A DNA stretch of 64,000 nucleotides, from contig NZ_BAGB01000174.1 of the NCBI RefSeq assembly GCF_000308615.1, positions 124,001-188,000 on the forward strand, in the 5' to 3' direction. Position numbers and translations under genes: made by a program. This document shows positions 1 through 8,735 of the stretch, one piece after another. The notes below the pieces were generated by a model, which had not been told where the DNA came from, ran no database searches, and saw only the letters and a list, made by a program, of their open reading frames with translations. The DNA is from Nocardia jiangxiensis NBRC 101359 (GTDB taxonomy: Bacteria > Actinomycetota > Actinomycetes > Mycobacteriales > Mycobacteriaceae). How positions within the stretch are numbered: position 1 is the first letter of the stretch; every line of letters begins with the position of its first letter.

Positions 1-1008
1 ATCCCGCGCCGACACCACCGGATCGATCGGCGCCCCCGCCCCGGACTCCGGTCCGGCCCGCGGCGTCGCCGTCGCGGCCGCCCGCCCGGCTCGCATGGAT
101 GCTCCTGCGGCACCGACGAATCCGGCGCCGGCGCCCGCCATCGCCATTTCCGCGAGATTCTTGGTCTGGATCGGCTGGCCGGTCAGTATCGCGGCGGTCA
201 CTCCGCCTGCCACTCCGCCGGCCGCGCCGCCCGCCGCGCCCACCACCACCGTGCCGAACACATGCCCGGCGACCCGGAGGAATTTCGACGCGGAGTTCGC
301 GCCGATCCGGCTCACCGCCGGAGTCATCGCCCGGCCGACCTCGGCGCCGACCAGACCGCCGAACGCGCCGGCCGCGGTCGCCACACCGGCCGACTTCCAG
401 TCGATCGACGTGCGGTGCCCCTGCACGATCTGCGCGACCTGCGCTCCCACGTTGACCCCACCACCGATCACGGCGCCCAGCCCCACGCCGCGCGCTACCA
501 GGGACAGATGCGGATGCTCGATGCCGAACCGAATTGCCTGCTGCCGCAGCCACTTCAGCAGATCACGGAAACTCAGCTTCATGGCGGTATCGGCGGCGAT
601 CCGGTCGGCAACCGTTTTGGCGGCCATGAAACTCGCGATATCCACCGCCAATTGCACCAGCAGAGCCGCTCCCGTGCCGATGATCACGTACTGCGTGAAC
701 TCGAGTGAGTTTGCCGCCTCGTACAAGCGCTCGGCGTTGCTGTTGCACTGCGCGATCTGCGCCCTGGTATCGGTGATCTGCCGGTCCAGCTGTTTACGGA
801 TCGCCTCGCCGCTGGCTCCCTGGATGGCCGTGGCGGCGTGCCCGGCGCGCACCGCTTCGAGCCGCTGGAGGGTCTCCCCGAGCCGGTGCGACGCCGTCAC
901 CCAGGAGTCGGCGTCGCGGCGCATCGCATCCGGGTCTCCCACCGGGAGGTGTCCGAGCACCATATCCACCAGCCAGGACGGAAAGCCCGGCGGAATGTGC
1001 ACGCTCAC
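1..1008 (-). CDS. CpnT-like WXG100-type N-terminal region of a T7SS-linked (toxin?) protein, partial
   Basis: The reading frame opens at a GTG (1008-1006) that overlaps the TGA of the upstream gene (GTGA), so the two are translationally coupled, and it stays open for 336 codons to the left edge. The start, VSVHIPPGFPSWL, followed by a PVGD and a helical 100-residue segment, resembles the WXG100-like N-terminal domain of the CpnT outer-membrane channel/toxin family. After it come a hydrophobic stretch (about residues 100-125) and a long Gly/Ala-rich, probably membrane-active segment. In that family the effector (for example an NAD glycohydrolase) is C-terminal; here it would lie beyond the window, so activity cannot be named. 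Fourth gene of the leftward operon. The family assignment is by sequence pattern only. Confidence 0.72.
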   Translation of the reverse strand, partial: MSVHIPPGFPSWLVDMVLGHLPVGDPDAMRRDADSWVTASHRLGETLQRLEAVRAGHAATAIQGASGEAIRKQLDRQITDTRAQIAQCNSNAERLYEAANSLEFTQYVIIGTGAALLVQLAVDIASFMAAKTVADRIAADTAMKLSFRDLLKWLRQQAIRFGIEHPHLSLVARGVGLGAVIGGGVNVGAQVAQIVQGHRTSIDWKSAGVATAAGAFGGLVGAEVGRAMTPAVSRIGANSASKFLRVAGHVFGTVVVGAAGGAAGGVAGGVTAAILTGQPIQTKNLAEMAMAGAGAGFVGAAGASMRAGRAAATATPRAGPESGAGAPIDPVVSARD

Positions 1009-2654
1009 GGCGAATTCGCCCGCTCACTCGCACGCTCGACGATCAGCCGGTGCAGCACTCGCGCCGGCGCACCGGCGTGCTCGCCGCGCAGTTCGACCTC
1101 GGCGAACGCCGCCACCAGAGCGTCACGCGGGTGAAAACGACCGTCCACGAAGCTGCGGCTGCTCAACTGCGACCGCCAGCGCCGATAGCCGCCGACGACC
1201 CCGGCCAGCGTCTCGGTCCCGTGCCAGGGCCCGCTGATGCGCTGATACTCGGCGATCAGCGAGCGCTGTGCCAGCCCCCGCACCTGCGGACCTGCCGAGA
1301 TCTCCATGATCCGGCCGAAGGCGTGGATCATCGTCGAATACACCGGCCGGGCCTCGAATTCGAGGATGGATTCGCCGGATTGTGTTGTCGTACGGATTTT
1401 TTCGGAAAGCCGATCATGATCGGTGATGGTGGCTCTGTCGAGCAGGATCCGCGCCCCGGCCTTCGCCCCGGCGGCTTTCCTGCCCGTCGGTGCGGGCACC
1501 ACGCGGGATACCGCACCGTCGGTGAGTTCGGTGATCTCGATGCCGGCCAGGACCAGGAACGGATGTCGCTCGAGCATGGCGTCGACGGCTGCCGCGATCT
1601 CCTGGACCGTCGTGCCGTCGATATCTCCCGAATCGAACCCGACGAGATTCAGGTCGTGCCGATCCGCCAGGGCCCGTGCCGTCGCGCCGCCGGTGCGCTC
1701 CGGACCCACCGAGACCCTGGCCGGCTGTGCCGTTCCGCGTTTCGGTCGCGCGGCCGGTTCCGGCTTCGGCGGTATCCGGCCGGGTGCGCGTCGCCGGGGC
1801 GGGAGTACCTGTCCGGGTGCGGGATTGCCCGGAGAATTCGGCGCCCACGGTGTACCCGGCGCATTGCGCTGCGGCGATGCCTTGGCCGACGACCAGGGGC
1901 TCTCCGAGGACGAGACCCTCGACGACGATCCGGCGGGGGCGGCGGAGGTGTCCTTCGGGGCTGCGGAAGCCGCGTCAGGGGACGAAACTGCTTGCGGCGC
2001 ACGGGATGACTGGGGCGCGACGGTCTCGGTGGCGGAGGTCGGCGCCTGCTGCCCGGCAGCCTGCGGCGCGATGCCCGGACCGGAGGGAACGGACGGCGAC
2101 GTCGTCGGGACATCGGGACCGGTGTTCGGCTGGTACACCGGCGATCCGGGGTCGACGGCAGTATCGCCGGGAGCCGCGATGTCGCCGGAACCTGTTGTGG
2201 CGTCGGGGGAGGGCGAGGCGGTGGCGGAGGTCGGGGACGTCGTGTCACCGGACGTCGGCGTCGCCGCGGGCACGGTCGTCGGCTGTTGCTGCCCCACCTG
2301 ATTCGGCGATGTACCTTGCGGCGCAACATAATCCGACCCGGAACCCTGATTGCGCAATTGCTGGGCGCCGAGTTGGTCCTGGTTCCGGATCGTCTCGGTT
2401 GCGTCTCCGATGTTCTTTCCCAGTGCGCGCAGATTGTCGGCCAGGTTCTGAAAGCTGGTCAGCCCGTTCTTCGCCGCGGGTGCATAGCCCTCGGCGAAGA
2501 CATGGCCGGGTTCGTCGTCACCCCAGCACTCGCCCTCCCGGTCCAGGGCATCGCGCAATTGGTTCAGATCCTGCTGAGTGGCATCGGCGATGGACGACAG
2601 TTCGGTCGCGAGCGCGCTCGCCAGATCGGCGTCGATGCGCAACGACTCACCCAT
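1005..2654 (-). CDS. Long WXG100-family protein with Pro/Ser-rich linker
   Basis: 549 residues from an ATG at 2654 preceded by a GAAGGG ribosome site; the frame stays open upstream, but that extension lacks such a site. Residues 1-100 form a WXG100-like helical hairpin with a CWGDDEPG turn, so this is a probable ESX-exported or ESX-docked protein. A Pro/Ser/Thr-rich linker covers about residues 120-340. The C-terminal 200 residues are a mixed alpha/beta domain I do not recognise (it ends near ERASERANSP). The gene sits between a YbaB-like protein and a CpnT-like protein and overlaps the latter by 4 bp. The C-terminal domain could be part of a toxin delivery module, but no catalytic motif is evident. 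Confidence 0.75.
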   Translation of the reverse strand: MGESLRIDADLASALATELSSIADATQQDLNQLRDALDREGECWGDDEPGHVFAEGYAPAAKNGLTSFQNLADNLRALGKNIGDATETIRNQDQLGAQQLRNQGSGSDYVAPQGTSPNQVGQQQPTTVPAATPTSGDTTSPTSATASPSPDATTGSGDIAAPGDTAVDPGSPVYQPNTGPDVPTTSPSVPSGPGIAPQAAGQQAPTSATETVAPQSSRAPQAVSSPDAASAAPKDTSAAPAGSSSRVSSSESPWSSAKASPQRNAPGTPWAPNSPGNPAPGQVLPPRRRAPGRIPPKPEPAARPKRGTAQPARVSVGPERTGGATARALADRHDLNLVGFDSGDIDGTTVQEIAAAVDAMLERHPFLVLAGIEITELTDGAVSRVVPAPTGRKAAGAKAGARILLDRATITDHDRLSEKIRTTTQSGESILEFEARPVYSTMIHAFGRIMEISAGPQVRGLAQRSLIAEYQRISGPWHGTETLAGVVGGYRRWRSQLSSRSFVDGRFHPRDALVAAFAEVELRGEHAGAPARVLHRLIVERASERANSP

Positions 2655-2727
2655 ACGCGACCCTTCGACCTCCACCGGTGAGAGCGAGAGGATGATTGCC
2701 CCGTCACCGGCCGCTATCGGTACAGTG

Positions 2728-3159
2728 TCAGCTCTTCCCGTCGGTGGGAAGTTCGTCGTTCGGCTGCGGGTCCCGGAGGCTGGGTGCACCGGGCACCAGA
2801 TCGGCCAGATCCGGGAGTGCCTCCGCGGCCGCGGCGATCGGGGCGATGATGGCCTGCACCTGTTCGTGCGCGAGCCGCGCGGCTTCTCGCCCGGCCTCGG
2901 TCACCGAGCGGCCGAGCCGGTCGGGGTTGCTGCGCATGGCTTCCGGTGTGAACCGCACTTCGGTCAGCACGCCGGCCGTATCCACGGTCACCTCGACCAG
3001 GCCGTCGGCGGATTTCGCCGTCGACCGCGCCGCCGCCAGCTGTGCCTGGACCTCGGACAGGTGTGCGCGTTGTTCCTCGTAGGCATCGAGGATGTGTTCG
3101 ACCTGGTTGCGGATCCCACTGTTGGCCGTGCGCAGCCCTTGTTGTTCCCATCGATCCAC
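2728..3159 (-). CDS. YbaB/EbfC-like small protein of an ESX satellite operon
   Basis: 143 residues from a GTG at 3159 with a clear AAGGAG 8 bases upstream; the open frame reaches further up but the extra residues are Arg/Pro-rich noise. The N-terminal helix (about 1-45) is followed by a strand pair with the pattern GLVEVTVDTAGVLTEVRF and a long helix, as in the YbaB/EbfC nucleoid-associated fold. In actinobacteria, YbaB-like proteins are often encoded next to WXG100 and polymorphic-toxin genes, as here; their role there is not established. It lies 25 bp downstream of the immunity-like gene and 73 bp upstream of the long WXG100 gene. Confidence 0.7.
   Translation of the reverse strand: MDRWEQQGLRTANSGIRNQVEHILDAYEEQRAHLSEVQAQLAAARSTAKSADGLVEVTVDTAGVLTEVRFTPEAMRSNPDRLGRSVTEAGREAARLAHEQVQAIIAPIAAAAEALPDLADLVPGAPSLRDPQPNDELPTDGKS
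2735..2750. promoter_or_regulatory. TTCCCA-type dyad within the end of the YbaB-like gene
   Basis: TTCCCGTCGGTGGGAA, 80 bp before the start of the long WXG100 gene (leftward). It overlaps coding sequence for the last residues of the YbaB-like protein, so it may partly reflect codon constraint. A short TACCGATAGCGGC element lies on the same strand at 2722-2710. Confidence 0.35.
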
Positions 3160-3184
3160 CGGGACGCTCCTTGTCCGCGCCGCG

Positions 3185-4573
3185 TCAGGCGGCCGTGCTC
3201 TGGCGGGCAGCGAATCGCTGCTCGAAATCGGCGATGTACTTCGACGGGGCGATCGAGGAGGACGAATGCTCCAGCACGCCGTCGTCCGCGAGGTAGAAGA
3301 TCGCCCGGCCGATCGCCAACTCCTCGTCGGGCACCGGCACATAGACCATCCAGCCGACGCTGAATCGCTCGGCAACCAACTGGGACAGCGGATATCCGGT
3401 GGTATCGAGCCGCCGTCCGGTGATGTAGTCCCGCACGCGGGCCGTCGCGGCCTCGGCCGGCAGGGGTTCGGGCGTCGGTGGCACCAGCCCGGCCAGTGAA
3501 CACTGATAGAGCGCACCGTCGATGTCGGCGCCGTCGCCGAAGACGTCGGCCAGCAGGTCCCGGGTTACCCTGCCCGCCTCCGCAGCGGATACCAATTCTG
3601 CTGCGGCAGTGCGGATTTCGCTGCTTCCGCGACGCTCCGCCGGGCCGGCGATGATATCCACCACGGTGTCGCGGGTCCATATCCCCGGGACCGCCGAGTC
3701 GCACTCCGCTGCCGAGGGTGACTGCCCGCGATACCAGCGCCCCGCTTCCCACCAGTAGCAGAAGGACAGCAGGCCCATGCCCGCGCGCGGGTTCAGTACC
3801 GGGTCGGCCAGCCACTCGGGTGCACCCGCATAGAGATCCGGCATCGGCGCACCCTCGGCATACGCGGCCTGCAGGCTCGGCGCGTTCCATACGCCGCCGG
3901 ACAGCACCGCTCGTCCGGAGGGCAGCGCGCACAGCGTGGAGCCCCCGCTGGCGACTCCCTCGAATACCCCGATCCACGGCTGCATCCGCGGGCCCAGCTC
4001 CGATCCGGTGGCGATGAAGGCCGCGGCGAGCGTGGCCCACCTCGCCCACATCAGCGGAAACGGCGGGAATTCGCTCTCGGCGAGCCTCGCCCACACGCGG
4101 TCCGTGCGATCCGAACGTGCCTGGGCCGCAGCCTGATTGGGCGTGCGTCGTTGCCGGTCGCCGTGGCCGGTGTAGGCGGCCAGCCACACCGGCACATGCG
4201 CGCGCGGAAATGCCTCCAGGTCGGCCCGGTACACCTCGGGTGTGAACAGTTGGCCCGCGGGGAACGGCTCCTCGCCGTAGTCGTAGTCGACCTGCAGCGC
4301 CCCGGAATTGTCGAGTACCACCAACATTCGCCACCACGGTCCCGCGCTCGACTCGGCGGCGGCCGCCCGCAGCCCCCGGGCGTGCGCGAGTACCTGCTCC
4401 GGTGGATCCATCGGTACCACCCGATCGCCGACCGAATACACCAGATGGCACAGCTCGGCGGCAACGGTGATGGCGAACACCGCATCCACCCGCTCCCAGC
4501 CCGTGGGGCCGTGCAGCGTCAGCTCTCGGGCGAGACCGTCGTCGGTGGCCGGTCCGCGCGGCTCGTCGGCCAC
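3185..4573 (-). CDS. Putative immunity-like protein of the ESX satellite operon
   Basis: 462 residues from a GTG at 4573 with GAGGAGG five bases upstream; an in-frame ATG at 4627 is the alternative. The N-terminal 130 residues (LVYSVGDRVVPMDPP, then QVDYDYGEEPFP) resemble YezG/DUF600-type immunity folds. The C-terminal 70 residues (GWMVYVPVPDEELAIGRAIF, then SKYIADFEQRF) repeat the kind of short beta-rich domain seen in actinobacterial toxin-immunity loci. The middle has no recognisable motif. No signal peptide or membrane segment is seen, so it should be cytoplasmic. First gene of the leftward operon ending in the CpnT-like gene, a place where an antitoxin partner would be expected. The immunity role is inference. 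Confidence 0.6.
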   Translation of the reverse strand: MADEPRGPATDDGLARELTLHGPTGWERVDAVFAITVAAELCHLVYSVGDRVVPMDPPEQVLAHARGLRAAAAESSAGPWWRMLVVLDNSGALQVDYDYGEEPFPAGQLFTPEVYRADLEAFPRAHVPVWLAAYTGHGDRQRRTPNQAAAQARSDRTDRVWARLAESEFPPFPLMWARWATLAAAFIATGSELGPRMQPWIGVFEGVASGGSTLCALPSGRAVLSGGVWNAPSLQAAYAEGAPMPDLYAGAPEWLADPVLNPRAGMGLLSFCYWWEAGRWYRGQSPSAAECDSAVPGIWTRDTVVDIIAGPAERRGSSEIRTAAAELVSAAEAGRVTRDLLADVFGDGADIDGALYQCSLAGLVPPTPEPLPAEAATARVRDYITGRRLDTTGYPLSQLVAERFSVGWMVYVPVPDEELAIGRAIFYLADDGVLEHSSSSIAPSKYIADFEQRFAARQSTAA

Positions 4574-4650
4574 ACCGTCCTCCTCGTTCTGCTGTGTCTG
4601 TGCACCGTCGACGGTATCGGGCCGCATGTGCGGCTTCGATCCGCAAACTG

Positions 4651-4666
4651 TTCCCAGAGATGGGAA
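4651..4666. promoter_or_regulatory. TTCCCA dyad between divergent ESX satellite genes
   Basis: TTCCCAGAGATGGGAA, a perfect 6+6 dyad with a 4-bp centre, 44 bp before the GTG at 4711 and 77 bp before the divergent GTG at 4573. It could control both directions. Member of a family of 13 sites in the window. Confidence 0.6.
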
Positions 4667-4710
4667 CCGTCGACAATGGTGGCAACCCGGGTGGGAAGGA
4701 GTTGTTCAGC

Positions 4711-6612
4711 GTGCCGGAGAGCAGCATCAATGTCGACATGGCTACCTTGCTGTGGTTGGCGGAACAACACAGACAGGTCGCCCGCGACATTCTCGAGTGG
4801 TCCAAGCAGCCGACGGACTGGCTCGACAACTTCCTGCCGAGTTACGGAACCATCGCGTACCCGGTGTATCAGGCCCTGACGAACTACTACCAGGTCAGGG
4901 AGAATGCGGGCATCAATCTGGCAGGTCAGCACGACCACACCGCGGATCAGCTGGTGAACGCTGCCCGCGCGTACGAGTACGCGGACGGCCAGGGCGCTTC
5001 GAATATTCGGAATGCCGGTGGGGAACAGCATGATCCGACCGGAACCAACCAGCCGATGGTCCCCGGCGCCGGTCCTTCCACGGGCGGCAGTACGCCCGTC
5101 ACCGATCACTCGCCCGTCAGCGCGTCGCCGAACGGTGCGACTCCGGTGAACGGTGCCGGCGGCCCGACGTCCTCCGATACCCCCACCGGGGTCGGAACCC
5201 TGCCCGCGGCGAATGCGGGTGGCGCCCCGGACGACGGCGCGATCGGCCACTCCGGTCCTACCGGCCCCACCGGTCCCACCGCGCCGGACTCGGCCACCGC
5301 CACACCGTCACTCACGGGTCCGATGTCGAACGGACCGGCGGGATCACTCCTGTCGGGCGGATCGGTCTTCGCTCCGGGCGACGATCGCGGGGCCGGGCAA
5401 CCCCCCTCGGCCGCCGACGCGTCGCCGGTTCCCATGCCGACGCCGTTCGCGGCCGCGGTCTCCGCGGCGCGCGAACGTGATGCGCAACCGTCGTACGTGG
5501 TGGGTGAGCAGGTCGACAACGATCTGGTGGTCGCCAAGGCGCTGCTCGGTGCGGTGCTGGCGGCGGTGGATTCCTCGGTGCTGGGCCTGCACTGGTCGGT
5601 CGCGGTGATGCGGAGTTCCAGCGGTGCCGGTGTGTTCATCACCTCGAACGAAGGTCGTGGCTGGTTCCCGGCCGGACTGTTCCTGCCGCGCGAGGTGTCC
5701 ACGCCCTGGATGTGGGACGAGTTCCTCTCGGCCGATTCCGGCGAATTGGGCTCGCCGTGGGAGGGCATCTCGGATCCGGCGCGAGTACTGGCCGAATTCG
5801 GTCTCGCCTGGGGTGCGAAGGCGGGTGCCCGACTGACCGCGCTGGCGTCCTCCGGGCCGATCGACTCGGGATTGCGCACACGTTTCAACGATGCCGCGAT
5901 GGCGGATATGGTCGGCCCGGCCTACGACGTCGATCTGCGAGTGTTCACCCCCGACACCGCCGACAGGCTCGGGCTCGCAGGCTCCGCGGAGTCGCTGGAA
6001 CAGGCAGCGGCGGTGCCGGATGCCCAGATCGCGCAGCGCGCACTGGAGTTGGCGGTGGATGCTCAGGCGAAGGTGGGGATCGGCGCCGCGCTCCCCGCCG
6101 ACGCCGGCGGTTCGCGGGCACTGCGCCAGCGGATTCTCGAGGGATTGCAGTCGGGGCGTGAGATCCCGGCCTCGTGGTGGGCTGAACTGCGTGAGGCCGA
6201 CGACCTGCTGACCGCGGCGATGCTGCCGCGGCGGGTCGATGTCAGCCGGGTCGAACCCGGTGACCTGCGCGTCGATGACGAGGTCGCCGCGCTGCGCGCG
6301 ATCGTCTTCGAACGCCGCTGCAACGAACTGGTGCTGCTGCAGGCCGGGGAGCCGTCACGGCAGCAACTGCGGGACGCGGTGTACGCGCACGACCAGATCG
6401 TGAAACATCCGCGGTTCGTCGAGGTTCCGCCGGCAGTGTCCGCGGCCGAGTCCGAGCGCGTCGCAACCCCGGTGGCTTCCCCCGGTCGGGTCGTGGCCCC
6501 GAGTGTCACGGCCGGTCCGCCCCCCGGCGTCGTTTCGACCGCCACCCCGCCGTCGGTGGCGCCGCCGGTGGTGGCGCCACCGACGCCGCGGCCGGACGTC
6601 GCGCAGGAATGA
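4711..6612 (+). CDS. Probable ESX-secreted protein with EspC-type N-terminal domain
   Basis: 633 residues from a GTG at 4711 with GGAAGGAG nine bases upstream; the frame is open further upstream without support. Residues 1-100 match the EspC/T7SS-target helical hairpin, and YEYAD at 88-92 is a YxxxD secretion signal in the expected place after the second helix. A Gly/Pro/Thr-rich linker (about 105-270) leads to a folded domain (about 280-500, with GVFITSNEGRGWFPAGLFLP) and a Pro/Val-rich tail. I do not recognise the C-terminal domain. It faces away from the leftward operon and has a TTCCCA dyad 44 bp upstream. Likely role: exported effector or surface protein. Confidence 0.75.
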   Translation: MPESSINVDMATLLWLAEQHRQVARDILEWSKQPTDWLDNFLPSYGTIAYPVYQALTNYYQVRENAGINLAGQHDHTADQLVNAARAYEYADGQGASNIRNAGGEQHDPTGTNQPMVPGAGPSTGGSTPVTDHSPVSASPNGATPVNGAGGPTSSDTPTGVGTLPAANAGGAPDDGAIGHSGPTGPTGPTAPDSATATPSLTGPMSNGPAGSLLSGGSVFAPGDDRGAGQPPSAADASPVPMPTPFAAAVSAARERDAQPSYVVGEQVDNDLVVAKALLGAVLAAVDSSVLGLHWSVAVMRSSSGAGVFITSNEGRGWFPAGLFLPREVSTPWMWDEFLSADSGELGSPWEGISDPARVLAEFGLAWGAKAGARLTALASSGPIDSGLRTRFNDAAMADMVGPAYDVDLRVFTPDTADRLGLAGSAESLEQAAAVPDAQIAQRALELAVDAQAKVGIGAALPADAGGSRALRQRILEGLQSGREIPASWWAELREADDLLTAAMLPRRVDVSRVEPGDLRVDDEVAALRAIVFERRCNELVLLQAGEPSRQQLRDAVYAHDQIVKHPRFVEVPPAVSAAESERVATPVASPGRVVAPSVTAGPPPGVVSTATPPSVAPPVVAPPTPRPDVAQE

Positions 6613-6666
6613 GGTAGCGGTGTTCGCGGCCGGTGAGGTCGATGGCGGAAAGGATTGGCCGGGGCG

Positions 6667-8709
6667 ATGGGTAGTTCCAAGGATGATCCGACATCGGCCA
6701 ATGGGAAGGACACGCTGGGGGACACCCAGTATCTCGCTCCGGGCGAATCCCTGAAGAACGGCGACAGCACGCTCACCTGGGAACCCAACGGTCAGCTGGT
6801 GCTCAGCGACAAGGATCGCGGCGTTCTGCAGACCTGGGATACGACCCTCGCCAACGCGTCCGATGTCGACGGCACTCGATTGCAGGTCGGTTCCAGCGGC
6901 AACCTCGTAATCGTCAAGGGCGGGAAGCAGATCGGGACCGTCAAGGACCTGTCGTCGATGGAATGCACCATCAAGGCAGGGCTCCAGCTGCAGAAAGACG
7001 GATCACTGGATGAGACGTCGAGTGGCAAGCCGACGGGCCGGGGCTATTACAAGCAGACAGCATCCGAGTACAAATTTCCGCTGTACTATCCGCTCGGAGA
7101 ATCGAAGGCTCTGCGGGCGACGATCTCCGTGGGGGAGTCGTCCGTCAACAGACTGGCCCGTCCGTTGCAGTTGGACAAACCGTCGACGCGGCCCGATGTC
7201 CTGAAGAAACTGATCGAAGACAAGCTGATAGATCCGGACGATCATTCGGTGATGCTGGACAAGTACACCGACAAGGTCGACGACATAAATTCCATCAAGA
7301 AATGGCTCAACGGCCTGGACGGTGATACCGACGGCCATACTGCCGAGGTTCCCGCTTATGTGACCAGCGGGCTCAAATACATCGATAAAGAGGTCGCAGG
7401 CGTGCGTGACAAGCTGAAGGCCGCCGCGATTGTGATGACCTCGGCCAACGCTACCGGGGCGCGTACCACCGCCATCCCTGCCGATAACAAGATCCCGAGC
7501 AACCTGGAGAACGAGCTCATCGGTGACGTCTTCGACCTCATCGACAAGGTGCAGGGCAAGGTCGATGCCGTGAACCAGCATATGCAGGATCTGAAGAACA
7601 CGATCAACAAGAATTCCCCGGATTACAAGCAGGGATACGCCGACGGGAAGGCTGCCGGTGGCGGCGGGGGCGGCGGACACGGCAACGGGACCGGCACCGG
7701 GACTGGAACCGGGACCGGCACCGGGACCGGGACTGGGACCGGCACCGGGACTGGCAACGGGAGCGGGAGCGGCAGCGGAAGTACGAGTGCGAGCGGAAGT
7801 TCCGACCCTCTGGCCAAGATTCTGAACCCGGATGATTTCAGTGACGGCACCGGCACCTCCGACAGCACCGACAGCACCCAGACCGACAGCAGTGGAACCG
7901 ACAGCAGTACGGATTCCGGCCAGACAGCGACGGATGCGTCGGCCACCCAATCGAACAGCGGTTCCACCGGAAGCTCGAACAACGCGCTGACCTCGCTGGT
8001 GAGCGCGATCGCTCCGCTCCTGGCAACAGTGCCGACGCTGGGAAACTCGTTGAACTCGTTCATGCATCCACAGCAGATGGTGAACAACAACAATGGCGGC
8101 AACGGCGGTTCGAGCACCGTCGCGCCGGGTACTGCGACGGCGATTCCCGCTGTGGCGCAGGCGAATCCGCAGAGTCTGGCGAACTCGCTCTCCGGTGCGG
8201 TACACGCGGCCGCGGCCGGCACGCCGCCTCCGGTGGCCAATCCGAATGCCATGGTGGATCTGCAGATGAACGGCGTCGGCTCGGTCAAGGTGCCCTCGGT
8301 GGTGGCCGAGGCACTGCACAACGCGGCGCAGAATCCCAACGGCAGCGATGGCTGGGGCGCGTATACCGGCACCGCGGGACATCCGCCGGGTACAGCTGTG
8401 GACAGCTCGCAACTGCAGACCGGCGATGTCGTCCAGTGGCAGCACCGCAGCGCGCTGATCGTCAAGGACGACGCCGGAGTGCACGCGATGATCGGTGGGC
8501 AGCCGGTGCCGCTCCAGGATCCGAACTTCCCGCCCGGCGGGAAGAGTCAGTACGGCGACTTCATGGGCTTCTTTCATCCCGGCGGTGTCCCCGATGGCTC
8601 CGGTCAGCAGACGGTGCCCGAGGACCAGCCCGCCACCCAGGCCGTGGCGGCGGCCGGAACGCCGAATCCATCACCGGCGGGAGGCCGGAACCCGCAGACC
8701 GTCGCCTGA
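6667..8709 (+). CDS. Large low-complexity ESX-linked protein with lectin-like start and NlpC-like end
   Basis: 680 residues from an ATG at 6667; a TTG at 6655 is possible. Residues about 20-105 (LAPGESLKNGDSTLTWEPNG and following) have the repeated beta pattern of bulb-type lectin domains. Residues about 130-330 form a helical domain sharing a SKALRA motif and layout with the facing gene at 8736. A Gly-Thr repeat at about 341-362 and a Ser/Thr/Asp-rich linker follow, then AIAPLLATVPTLGNSLNSF. The last 130 residues contain TGDVVQW, SALIV and GDFMGFFHP, resembling the NlpC/P60-like end domain of EspA/EspE-type substrates, but I see no catalytic cysteine. No signal peptide; probably exported through ESX or surface-bound. 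Confidence 0.7.
   Translation: MGSSKDDPTSANGKDTLGDTQYLAPGESLKNGDSTLTWEPNGQLVLSDKDRGVLQTWDTTLANASDVDGTRLQVGSSGNLVIVKGGKQIGTVKDLSSMECTIKAGLQLQKDGSLDETSSGKPTGRGYYKQTASEYKFPLYYPLGESKALRATISVGESSVNRLARPLQLDKPSTRPDVLKKLIEDKLIDPDDHSVMLDKYTDKVDDINSIKKWLNGLDGDTDGHTAEVPAYVTSGLKYIDKEVAGVRDKLKAAAIVMTSANATGARTTAIPADNKIPSNLENELIGDVFDLIDKVQGKVDAVNQHMQDLKNTINKNSPDYKQGYADGKAAGGGGGGGHGNGTGTGTGTGTGTGTGTGTGTGTGNGSGSGSGSTSASGSSDPLAKILNPDDFSDGTGTSDSTDSTQTDSSGTDSSTDSGQTATDASATQSNSGSTGSSNNALTSLVSAIAPLLATVPTLGNSLNSFMHPQQMVNNNNGGNGGSSTVAPGTATAIPAVAQANPQSLANSLSGAVHAAAAGTPPPVANPNAMVDLQMNGVGSVKVPSVVAEALHNAAQNPNGSDGWGAYTGTAGHPPGTAVDSSQLQTGDVVQWQHRSALIVKDDAGVHAMIGGQPVPLQDPNFPPGGKSQYGDFMGFFHPGGVPDGSGQQTVPEDQPATQAVAAAGTPNPSPAGGRNPQTVA
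7687..7752 (+). repeat. Hexanucleotide tandem repeat coding for (Gly-Thr)11
   Basis: Eleven consecutive 6-bp units of the form GGN-ACY, in frame inside the 6667 gene. Gain or loss of units would change linker length without breaking the frame. Confidence 0.85.
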
Positions 8710-8735
8710 CCCGAACGGTGTTGTCCGCGAGCGGG

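Noticed and set aside
95..1237. 380-codon rightward open frame at the left edge
   Set aside because: Ala/Pro/Arg-rich translation over the CpnT-like and WXG100 genes, which show real motifs and translational coupling on the other strand.
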